A stretch of 64,000 nt of DNA from Macrocystis pyrifera (lineage: Eukaryota > Sar > Phaeophyceae > Laminariales > Laminariaceae): contig JASSKH010000021.1 in NCBI GenBank assembly GCA_031763025.1, positions 4,278,001 through 4,342,000 of the forward strand. The letters are read 5' to 3'. Shown one piece after another: positions 54,501 to 63,165 of the stretch (position 1 is the stretch's first letter; every line of letters begins with the position of its first letter). A model generated the notes under the pieces. It saw only the letters and a list, made by a program, of their open reading frames with translations, was not told the DNA's origin and did not search any database. The position numbers were made by a program, and so were the translations under genes.

Positions 54501-57455
54501 AAAAAAAAAAAAAACGCTTACTGCCCAAAGGCTTCTCTCGCACCAACACCGGATGGTTGTTCAGTATCACAGTCAAACATTAAAATACCGCCAAATATAC
54601 ATAGGCATGTCCGCACCAATCCATACCCACTACGAGTACAGCCAGGCAACGATGCAAAAATGAACACCATTTTTTTTTAGGGTGGCGACCTACGGGCTGA
54701 GTCCGCGGGTCGAACCCGCGGGTCGAGATGAATAGTCTCGCGGGTCCATCGGAATCAGGCGGGTCGGGTCAGGAGTTGTTCAAAATCTCACGGGTCAGGT
54801 CGGGTCGGGTCAAGAGGTTTTCAACTCTCGCGGATCGGGTCGGGTCGGGTGAGGACGTTTTCAAATCTCCCGGGTAGGGTCGGGTCGGGTCGGGTCAGGA
54901 GACTTCCAAAATCTCGCGGGTCAGGTCAGGTCAGCTGACCCGACCCGACCCGTGAGGTTTGACCTGACCCGCGAACAGCCCCGAAAAATTGAGTGGATGT
55001 CCCCAACATGGGACTGCAGTCCCCAAAGGGTTAATGATAATAACATAATGTCTCTTTTGGGGGGGGGGAACGAAGAAATTTTGGAATAAGAAATCGTTAT
55101 CAGCGCCGAGTGTCACACCGCATCCTTTAGTAACCATGCTCAAGGTTGATGAGGAATGGTGTCACACTAACGTTCTAACGAAACCACTGGGACTACGCGT
55201 ATGATATTGTTCGAGCGTGTTTCTTGTTGGCGGGCCCATGCTACAACAGGATACAGCAGTAGTGGTGGTCCCTCTCTAGTGCCGGCTGAGTAACGCCGGC
55301 TGCCGGCTACTAGTGCCGGTGGAATCGCTCGGCACAGATGGGACTAGCTATTAATAGTGTGGCAGTGTGCGGAGTAATTAGTGCCGGTTGCCCCTATAGT
55401 GCCGTATTGTTGGCTGGCGGTAAAACGGTTTCTTTCACAAAGATACGGACACTATAGAGGGACCACTACTGCTGTACCTGGTACCAGGTATACCTTGAAC
55501 ATCTCTTCTACCTCTCATAGTAGTACGGTATACCCAGACAGGGCTACGCGGTCCCTCGCGCGATGACGACTCTGTATTCGTCGTGGACGGTAGTCGTCGT
55601 AGCTGTCTCGACGATTCTAAAACATGTGAAAGCCGTCCTTCCTACACGACGAGCAAACAACGAATCCGACCAACACTTCCATGTACTTATTGCCGTCGAA
55701 TACCAGCTACCTGGCATGTACGGTACGTAGAACTGTCTTGTTATGATACAGATAGGTTCGATTTCATTGAGCGAATGCGCGACAGCCGAGGAAACCTTGT
55801 ACACATGCACGTGCGTGGCGTGGGTCTCAGTACAGCGGGCAGCGGTACGGGCCAGGACAGGGCAGCGACACGTACCAGGTACGGTACAAGGCACTTCTAT
55901 TACGCACGACGCAGTCAGAACACGAGCACTAATGTAGGAACGCTGAAATTTCCTCGGAGAGTAAGAAATTCGGGACTCGTTATACTGAAGTTAGTGTAAA
56001 ATGCGCCCTTTCTTAAATAAGAATTTATCAAATAAGAATTCCAGTCTGGACCTGCTTTCCTGTTTCTTACCAGGTGTTCCTGCGCTGCATGTACACACTC
56101 GAATACTGCTGTGTGTGAGCTACGTAGGGAAAGAAGGACCGCCAGAGAGTATATGTTGCCTGTTGCACCAAAGGCTCCAAAGCTACGAAGTCGGTCCTCG
56201 AGGTTGCTTGCTTCGTGCTCTGGGGTAGTGGCGAGTGAAACATGGAAACGCAAAGATTAAGATTTACCAGGCCATGTAAATTTTGAAGATTTTGTTTCGC
56301 AGATAAGATTTGATGGAGCAGGATTTGAGATTTGGATCAAAATCCAAGGTCGTGTGACTTCCTGCGATTCGGACGGGATGAGCAGAGCCTACAATTTTGA
56401 ACCGGCGTAGATTCTTGCCATCTACATACGAGTACCAGGCAGTCGGCACGGCACCTGTTTGCGACGTCACCGCTACAGCTGTAGATCTTGTTTCGTTCCA
56501 TATATCCCAAGTACGTATCAAGCCGCCTGGGTAACGAGCTGGTCCAAGGACAAGCCTATATTTTTAGTAATAGTAGAGCGTAGAGGCGACAATTTTGGGC
56601 CGGCGCAGACTCTTGACGGTCTACAGCAGTGGTCGGCAAATGTCTGCGACATGACTGCTACGTACTACTGCTGTATGCTGTAGATCGTGTTTCGTTTCAT
56701 GTCGTGATGGACCCACAGTCAGTTAGCATGAGCCGGCTGGTGACGAGCTTGTCGAAGGACAAGCCTATCTTGTCCTCGTACAGCTAGCTAGCTGCCTTAG
56801 AAAATTGCCAACACATTTTTCTGTAGTTGTATTTTCAAAACATTTTAATATATTTTTGCCACAGAAATGCAGTGCCATTTTTTTTAGGAAATTTCTCACA
56901 GTCAAAAACGTAACGAAAAGCAGAGATCAAAAGAGCAAACCCAGGAGAATCCTAGTAGTCTTGTGTGCAGCAGGCAGCATGTTCGTGCACGAGATGGGGC
57001 CAGGCAGCTTCAGTCGGCGATGGCAAAGTTTCACAACGTCCTTCGTGCACGGCGCGACCGACGCAATGGCCCCACGGCGGAAAACAGCGCTGAAGCTGAT
57101 CTCTCTGTTGCGTGAGAGGAGGGTCCTTGCCTGTCTGAAGACCCACACATAGCTGAAAATAGGCCGTGAACTCACGCCGACACCCGAGGCAAGTCACCCA
57201 GACACCGACGACTACAGCAACCATCATGTGAAAGCGTTGTAAGCGAGAGAGCAGCGCAGAGCCCAGCTTCCCAGAGCTCGGATCGCAGTTTTCAAGCCGG
57301 CTTTGGCATGGAGGACCCCACAAAACAACTCTAAAAACGCGCGCTTTTTCTCGTTCATAAAAGTTGCTGGAGTTTTGGATTTGGGTTTACCTTGGTTTCT
57401 TTGTCGGCTTCTTGCCACCCACTGCCTTCTTCGCGGAATGCTTCAGGCGCGCCAT
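49081..57455 (-). CDS. Centromeric histone H3 variant (CenH3/CENP-A-like), complete, 5 exons
   Basis: Histone H3 family protein of 143 residues that should replace H3 in centromeric nucleosomes and recruit the kinetochore. The exons are 57455-57391, 52256-52100, 51416-51339, 49905-49825 and 49131-49081. Every intron is GT-AG: the first splits one Arg codon (two bases plus one base) and the other three are phase 0. The ATG is directly preceded by an in-frame TAG, which fixes the start, and the frame ends in TAA. The H3-like tail opens [17 protein letters not shown]. Next come the alpha-N and alpha-1 helices ([19 protein letters not shown], about residues 53-71), a long loop 1 (TPSGKSY before Arg90-Trp91), alpha-2 ([19 protein letters not shown]), the HAKRVTIM loop 2, and [11 protein letters not shown] at the C terminus. 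The long loop 1 and RW are CenH3 signatures seen in the sequence; centromere function is inferred. A divergent non-centromeric H3 variant is the main alternative. Confidence 0.88.
49132..49824 (-). other. CenH3 intron 4 with pentanucleotide array
   Basis: Contains an impure microsatellite of AAGCC/AAGGC units at about 49225-49345 (plus strand), then unremarkable sequence. A near-repeat, GAACGAGG(T/C)T(G/A)GGC(C/T)GAGCAGGA, occurs at about 49660-49683 and 49726-49745. Confidence 0.7.
49825..49905 (-). CDS. CenH3 exon 4 (alpha-2, loop 2)
   Basis: The 81-nt phase-0 exon has a TTTCGGCAG acceptor and an ATG|GTGAGA donor. It encodes [13 protein letters not shown] followed by [14 protein letters not shown], near-canonical H3 alpha-2/loop-2 sequence. 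The Ala-rich EAAEAHL resembles CenH3 more than the H3 sequence EACEAYL. Confidence 0.93.
49906..51338 (-). other. CenH3 intron 3 with ACGAAACGGCAC and A-rich repeats
   Basis: The plus strand of this intron is A-rich, so the transcript is pyrimidine-rich. It has decayed repeats of the type gaaacggcacaa (49915-50230), several A runs, and a fragment of the GATC-satellite family at about 51060-51220. No coding segment was recognised in it. Confidence 0.6.
51339..51416 (-). CDS. CenH3 exon 3 (extended loop 1, start of alpha-2)
   Basis: The 78-nt phase-0 exon lies between a TTTTCAG acceptor and a CAG|GTGGGT donor. It encodes 26 residues beginning VKEVQEAF and ending [10 protein letters not shown]. 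Seven residues (TPSGKSY) separate Phe82 from Arg90, against four in canonical H3, and the Arg is followed by Trp as in known CenH3 proteins. Confidence 0.9.
51788..51935. mobile_element. GGGTC-repeat element fragment
   Basis: CGGGCTCTTAACGGGTCAG to GTTTGACCCGGCACG, a short version of the GGGTC family, in CenH3 intron 2. It follows a (ATC)n microsatellite at 51608-51765. Confidence 0.6.
52100..52256 (-). CDS. CenH3 exon 2 (tail, alpha-N, alpha-1)
   Basis: Acceptor in CACCCCTTTTTTAG with a CCCTAACCC branch-like motif upstream; donor GTGCGT after the Leu codon. Encodes a basic linker ([10 protein letters not shown]) followed by [21 protein letters not shown], an almost canonical H3 alpha-N/alpha-1 segment. 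This block alone identifies the H3 family. Confidence 0.93.
52990..53213 (+). mobile_element. C-tailed SINE-like element, 5'-truncated
   Basis: Starts near CCTCACAAGCGGTTCTTAGT and ends AAGTACACCCCCCC, inside CenH3 intron 1 (antisense to the gene). Confidence 0.85.
54106..55030. mobile_element. GGGTC element copy B (54168-54980) nested in a GGACTGC MITE
   Basis: The left half GCAGTCCCGTTTTGAGGACA (54130-54160) and right half TGTCCCCAACATGGGACTGC (54995-55016) are arms of one small palindromic element. The GGGTC element lies between them. The element ends read CAGGGCTATACGCGGGTCAG and, inverted, GGGGCTGTTCGCGGGTCAGG. Confidence 0.65.
55252..55476. mobile_element. ~225-bp MITE with CAGCAGTAGTGG ends
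   Basis: Left TACAGCAGTAGTGG(TGG)TCCCTCT and right AGAGGGACCACTACTGCTGTA, flanked by TA. The interior has repeated TAGTGCCGG. A partial relative is at 39200-39385. Confidence 0.75.
56974..57115 (+). other. Candidate terminal exon, unknown plus-strand gene
   Basis: After TGTGCAGCAG one frame reads [20 protein letters not shown] then [20 protein letters not shown] and stops at TGA 57113-57115. The composition is protein-like but it lies inside CenH3 intron 1 on the other strand, and no partner exon was found. A minus frame is also open here. Confidence 0.25.
57391..57455 (-). CDS. CenH3 exon 1 (H3-like N-terminal tail)
   Basis: Codes residues 1-21 plus two bases of codon 22. It starts at the ATG directly after an in-frame TAG and ends at a GTAAAC donor (57390-57385). 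The tail keeps the canonical H3 register, with lysines at the positions of H3 K4, K9, K14 and K18 and the Gly-Gly at 12-13. Its leftover two bases match exactly the single base needed by exon 2, which is why it was joined across a 5.1-kb intron. Confidence 0.82.
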
Positions 57456-59539
57456 CTAGTGCAAGCCAGGTTCTCCAGAGCCTTCGCCAGAGCTTGCTCC
57501 TACCCTTTTGTGTTCCAGCACCAACCACGCAACGAGCCTGCGTGTTTGGTTGCCGGAGATCACGAGATAAACGAGAAGCAAGTAGAACCAACATCGCAAA
57601 CATGCCATCGTGGGAGAACATGTCGAACGCCTTTTTGTCGTATAGCCCATTTTGAACATTAATTTAATATCCGTAGTGTACTAATATTTATATAACAACG
57701 ATACTTATATTTTCGTATTTATTATTGGTACGGTATTTATGTAATGTACCCTTTATCTTCACGGAAAATTCTTGTGCTCACTTGAAGCAGTGCATTGCCC
57801 GGACGATAGCGAGGCGCAGCTGGCCAGGAGTTACCGAGGTATGATTGGCGGGTGCACTGAGATATCATCACGGCATTAGCCATGTCTGGGTGGTCTTCCA
57901 GTTGATGCTGGTCAAGATTTGTAGCAATGATCTTGGAGACTCTGTGCTCGAATCCCGGAAACAGCACCACTTGCTTGCAGCTTGTAAAACGCAACAGAAA
58001 GAGATGATTTTATGTTTCTCTATGAAATATATTATACAATATGATACCAGAGTCAACGCAAGGGTTTCTCGCTGCTCACAACAACACGCGCATCGCTGCC
58101 TCTGAAGCATCGCGTACCGCGTACTGCACTTTCCATGAACTACTCAGCAGCAGTTTCGCGAGGTCATCAAGTCTCATTGACGGGACTGGGCTCGCCGTGG
58201 TGTTTCTTGGGGCTACGACGTGCCACTTTGTCCGTAAATTCAAGGAGCGTTCTGTTATTGGTATTATGTGTAACACGGTCCTTACATTACGGACCGAGGG
58301 TGGGTAACTTTAGCCTACGAGTATTGAGCCGCTTTTTTTTGTCGACCAAATTACCAGTTGGCACTTCCAGTTTCCAGAGCGGAGACCAAAACCACTGATA
58401 TCTGGTACCTGGCACCGTAGCTGGCAAGAAGCAATGCGCGAACGCTGTTTGTGCACGTTGAGCTAGGTTTGCCGATATGCCGGTATGCCGCGGGGCTTGT
58501 GGGCAGCATATACCCCTTTTTTACCCATTGCTCCCTCCCTACTCGCAGTAATGCTCTCGTCGTTCAGCGTACAACATGTGTACATATATACGGAGCCGTG
58601 TATCATACGTGTATACGCAATACGCAACCTCTATTAATAATATGCAAGGTGCCGCGTTCATGGTACCGTATCGAAAGCAAGGGCGTTGAGTTCACAAAAA
58701 GACTGCGGTCGTCGTTTCCTCGACGACGGTGATAAGGATCGGAACATATGTGTTGTTCGCAAGCCTCTCGACCGGATCTGTCCGAAAACAACAACTTTGT
58801 TCGGTATTTGGCACACCTTAACCTACCCGTTCTGGAGAAATCGAGAACTGAAAAAACGATCGCATCTCTTCTGTGCTGCGCTCTGCGAACTCAACGCTCT
58901 TCAACGCACCGCCGTACACCTGGTACAGCAGTATTATTTATAGGAGCTACGTGTGGCACTGGCTTTTTCTGGTTGATTCCTCGCATCTCGTCTTAGCCGT
59001 ACCCTTTCACGAGTACTGCTATACTGCTGACTGCTACTCGTACTGCTGTACATAACTGTCAGTACTGCTATGCAGTATATACTGCTGACTGCTACTCGGC
59101 TGCTCGTGCTGCTTTACATGACTATCAGTACTTAGTAGAGCAGTAGAATGGCCGACACCTGCCCTCTCCTAGGTCACGAATGAGCCCCGCAACAAAGCCG
59201 AAGCCTGAGACTTCCGAGGGAAATCGTGAGAAATTCCGGAGCTTGTACTCGTACAGGTATGCCGATATTATACGAACGCTCTGTCTCTTAAGTGCAAGGA
59301 ACGTTTGTACATAAATATTCAATCCAAACGGTCCTTATGTTTCGAGACAAGGTGATATGACAGCAGTGTGGAATCCGCTATTTACGGGGGAGGATACAAG
59401 TAATAATTAGGACCAAACATGCTTACTATTAATAGTACTACGAGTAATATTAATAGTAAAAATACTGGAGTATACGTACGCGCATAGTTTTTTTTTGCAT
59501 GTTGATGGGTCCTGATTACTTCTTTCTTTTTTTCTTTTC
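57456..59539. other. CenH3 upstream region and unassigned ORFs
   Basis: No promoter element is certain. Minus frames at 57737-57994 (KQVVLFPGFEHRVSKIIATN onward) and ending at about 58078 (MRLDDLAKLLLSSSWKVQYA) look mildly protein-like. A plus frame near 58793-58900 (NNFVRYLAHLNLPVLEKSR) does too. None is assignable to a family. Confidence 0.3.
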
Positions 59540-59706
59540 TTTTTTTTTTATCACTTTTTACAATGCATTTGCAGCCCACTCGTAGGAGGTTTTATTACCC
59601 TCGACGATCTTCTGGACAAGCCGGGGTCACAGGTGTCGTCCCTTCTCCCCCCCGGTACGTGCCTTTGTTTTTTGTCGCGCATAGGGTTCAGCATTCCCAC
59701 TGCTCT
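59540..59706 (-). mobile_element. Headless SINE body
   Basis: Same body as the SINE at 29081, stopping at the same CCCACTGCT point as the copy at 33220. Confidence 0.8.
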
Positions 59707-59865
59707 ATTAACAGTTAATACCTGGTACAGCAGTATATTCCCCCGCACTACTTCAGACTTTAATAACTGCTTCCTTTTGTTATCTCTCTTTCATAGAATG
59801 TGTATGTCGTGCCGAACGTATCTAGCATGATGACATGGCATTGCACTCTGTCTACTCTGCTTACA

Positions 59866-60200
59866 TTTTTTTTTTTTTTTTTAATCATCACTTTTACTTT
59901 CCAGCCTAACTCGTAGGAGGTTTTGCCCTCAGCGATCTTCTGGACAAGCCGTGGTCACAGGTGTCGTCCCTTCCCCCCCCCGGTACGTGCCTTTATTTTT
60001 TGTCGCGCATAGGGTTCAGCATTCCCACTGCTCGTCGATTTTCATCGAATGTAGCTATTAATAACTCACGCTCTCGCGCTTTCCGCTAATGAATTTTTTA
60101 TGCAAGAAAAAGTCCCTATGAGCATGCACTCGGTGAGACTTGAACCCACGAAGTTGATCTTAATAGGCACGCGGACCACCTACCAAGCCACCGGGGACGC
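59866..60200 (-). mobile_element. tRNA-derived SINE, full length
   Basis: Second full copy, with box B-like GGTTCAAGTCTC and GGCTTGGTAGGTGG on the minus strand and an 18-base A tail (T's at 59866-59883). The anticodon-like segment is mutated relative to the 29-kb copy. Confidence 0.85.
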
Positions 60201-60381
60201 CGGCCTATAGTACATACTGCATACTGCATGCCGGTACGTAACAAAGTAATATCTCTACAGATGCATGTGGCGTACTTTGGTGACCACATAACTTGCAACT
60301 CTCTAGGATCGAAAAATCGGCACGGTCACTATTAATACTTGTGCTGGATGTATATAGACAGGCAGAAAGAACGGTTTAATT

Positions 60382-60490
60382 ATTACGGGGGGCCATAGTA
60401 AACAGGACCTACGGTACACACAAAACCCTATATATTTCACTATTTTTTACTGACAATATTTGGTCCTATTAACTATGGCCCCCCCGTAAT
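60382..60490. mobile_element. Family M palindromic MITE (inverted)
   Basis: ATTACGGGGGGCCATAGTAA to TATGGCCCCCCCGTAAT, with GGCC tips in place of GACC on both arms. Confidence 0.8.
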
Positions 60491-60949
60491 GGTGTGAAGG
60501 AACACTCACGCCTGGTACCGGTGCTGCTGTTCTCTCCAAAGGAGAAACCTACTGATGTACGAGTACGTCTTTCTTCTTTCTTTCTTTCTTTTCTCTATAT
60601 ACCTGGTATGCCATTAATTTTTGTCACCCTACTCTCCAGCTCCCTATCAGTATTAACCGAAGTCCGGGGTCATATAGCGGGCGCTCCTCCACCCTGCCGA
60701 CCACGCTATGTGCCGAATTCAGCATGTTCTGCATACGGTACCTGGTACGTGCGTAGCCTGGGCAGGTATCCCGCTACCATCACTACCATGGGGTATTTAC
60801 TTGCAAACGAAGATGCTGCAACGCTTTTGATGCTCGTGGTCCGAAGCAGTTCGTCCCGAAAACATGGATGCGGTTCTAAAAAGTTCCACACGTCGGACAC
60901 ACAGATGATCTACAGATGTATGACCCGTTAATACTAACTACACAGTCGG

Positions 60950-62003
60950 TTGATGTTCGGGACGATCGCTGGTGGGGGGAGCCCGAAACCAGGGCGGGCA
61001 GCCCAAGACTTGGCCTAGGGCCATTGCTGAGGACCTTAGAGTGTTCAAAGCCACCGAGGGATCAACGGAAGACTCCCCCTTAGTATTTGGAGTTGGGACC
61101 GCACTGTGGCCCACTGCAGCAAAACAGACGGGAAAGTGGTACCGGGAATCCTCGAAGCAGCTGAACAGTTCATGGGCAGGTGGCACGAGGCTGAGGCAAA
61201 GCTGAGTAGACAGCGCCGTGCATCCGATGCAGGTAGTGTTGGAGGGAATGGGGGGAGGGGTAAAGAGGGGTAGAAGGAACACCGTACAAGTGTATGGGGG
61301 CAGGGGGGGGAACAGGAGGAGTAGAAGGGAAACCGCGGTAGAAGAGAGTAGCAGAGAGACCGCAGATAGGGTAGCAAGGCACCAGGCCGACTAATAGGTT
61401 GGACTTTTCTTTGCTACTCGTACCGCCAACTGCTGCGGCCGTTCGGTATGTATTGGCTTGGTGCTTTGATTTTGTTTCCATGACTTAACTTTTTCCTTTT
61501 CCCCTTCTTATCCTTGTGAAAGAAGTACTACTACATAGTGGGTGGGTGACGAGCGTATTTTGGCCCACTCATTATTTATTTTTTTACTTAGTTAAGTGTT
61601 CACCGGGATGCATAGTCCCCTTTTTCCTTCTCGTTTCTTCCCCCTTGCACGTCCCTTTTGGCTCATGCTCGGGGTAAGTATGTGTCTGAGCTTTGGCTTC
61701 CCATTTTATTTATTTATTTGAGATTCTTCTCCTTTTCTTTTTATTTTTGGGTTTGGTTTCTTCGTTGCTTCTCTTCCTTTATGGTGTATTTTGGTTGCTG
61801 GCGTACGTATGTATGTTGTGTCGGCCGCACCTAGTGCGAAGGCATGGTATTGCGTAGGCTATTAATGCATTACGGTGTGTTATCTCTGTGTCGTAGTCTG
61901 TGACCACAGAGCTCGTATCTTTCTAGGGTGAAGAATCAGCGCGGACACTGGGCTTGCTGGATGTCAACGAGTAGAAGAACGGTTTAATGTGAAGAACACA
62001 CAC
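60950..62003 (+). pseudogene. 5'-truncated LINE 3' end
   Basis: Contains a C-terminal frame (60972-61205) with GGQPKTWPRAIAEDLRVFKA and LWPTAAKQTGKWYRESSK, resembling LINE reverse-transcriptase C termini. A long 3' untranslated region follows, shared inverted with 39640-40346, and it ends GTGAAGAACACACACAC. Confidence 0.75.
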
Positions 62004-62009
62004 ACTGTA

Positions 62010-62340
62010 GATCCTAACCTCCCGTTATGAAATGTTGTACAGGATCCACGATGTACTACAGTTGTGCAGTACTACAGATCCAACCCAGGACAGACGTCCT
62101 ATATACACAGTACTACAGATCCAACCCAGGACAGACGTCCTATATACACCAAGTACCGATAGATGATGCCGGCTCCCACCCAGTATCATGAGCTATATAG
62201 AGCACACAGACCAGCTGTACGGCTCCCACCCAGTAACATGAGCTAGATAGATCACAGGGCAGGAAACCGTTTGCTCAGAGCAAGATCTACCACGTATAGC
62301 TCATGAAGTAGGAATGATTTCTATTCGAAGATCTGTCCGA
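62010..62340. repeat. GATC-satellite fragment with 41-bp direct duplication
   Basis: AGATCC-type repeats; ACTACAGATCCAACCCAGGA and the following bases occur twice in tandem (about 62072 and 62113). Confidence 0.7.
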
Positions 62341-62436
62341 CGTGTGTTGAGTTGAGACACAACACCAGCAATACCGGCCCTCTCACATATAAGGAACCAT
62401 GGGATACTGCTGTAGACAAATAAACCTGCGAGTACT

Positions 62437-62549
62437 ATTACGGGGGTCCATAGTTAATGGGACCAAATTTTGTTAGTAAAAATAGGAAAATATATATATA
62501 TATATATTTATGTATACCATAGGTCCTATTAACTATGGACCCCCGTAAT
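62437..62549. mobile_element. Family M palindromic MITE with (AT)n centre
   Basis: ATTACGGGGGTCCATAGTTA to GGACCCCCGTAAT, with an expanded TA repeat in the middle. Confidence 0.8.
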
Positions 62550-62799
62550 ACTCTGTATATTTCTTATTTGAGAAAGGGTGTATTCCACACTAACTTCAGC
62601 ATAACTTCTCCCGAATTTCTTATTTCCCCGAAGACGTGAGGCTTGATTTTCTCGTGGGGCTGTTTCTTGTGCGAGGGCCGATAATGAGAAACGTGCTGCT
62701 GCTCTTGTAGGGGTTTACTTTATTGTAGTATAGCCCAAACATCAACATTTCCCCCAGACGGAGCTGCTCACCTGAGGAGAGCTACCCAATACGTGTGCA

Positions 62800-62965
62800 A
62801 TCCGATGAGTATTGCATATTATTGTTTGCAAGCCCTTTCGATTGAGTGTTGGGCTTTTACCGTAAAAGCCTACAGACTTTCGGGGGTATTGCATATTATA
62901 GTTTGCCAGCCCTTTCGATGGAGTATTGGGCTTTTACCGTAAAAGCCTACGAATTTTCGGGAAGT
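62800..62965 (+). repeat. ~82-bp tandem duplication with hairpin
   Basis: Two copies of TATTGCATATTATNGTTTGC through the hairpin GGGCTTTTACCGTAAAAGCC. Confidence 0.8.
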
Positions 62966-63052
62966 CAGTTTTTCGGGTGACATCCTAACAGAGTGTAGCT
63001 CCTGAGGTAAGGAGCCTCAGAAAAATTAGGTGCCGCCCCTACAAGGCAAGCT

Positions 63053-63165
63053 ATTACGGGGGACCATAGTAGATAGGACCAACTACTGTTAGTAAACATA
63101 GGTAAATATATATATATAGATTTTTGTGTGTGCCGTAGGTCCTGTTTACTATGGTCCCCCGTAAT
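63053..63165. mobile_element. Family M palindromic MITE
   Basis: ATTACGGGGGACCATAGTAG to ACTATGGTCCCCCGTAAT, with a short (AT)n expansion inside. Confidence 0.8.

Larger units (their letters stand above)
52257..57390 (-). other. CenH3 intron 1 (5.1 kb, repeat-filled)
   Basis: Very long for a histone gene. In plus-strand coordinates it holds GATC-satellite fragments (52360-52640), a C-tailed SINE copy (52990-53213), a degenerate GCACAGCGGTTCTG-type repeat (about 53790-53980), a GGGTC element inside a small MITE (54106-55030), a TIR element (55252-55476) and a copy of a repeat also seen at 62.56 kb. No further exon of this gene was needed or seen in it. Confidence 0.7.
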
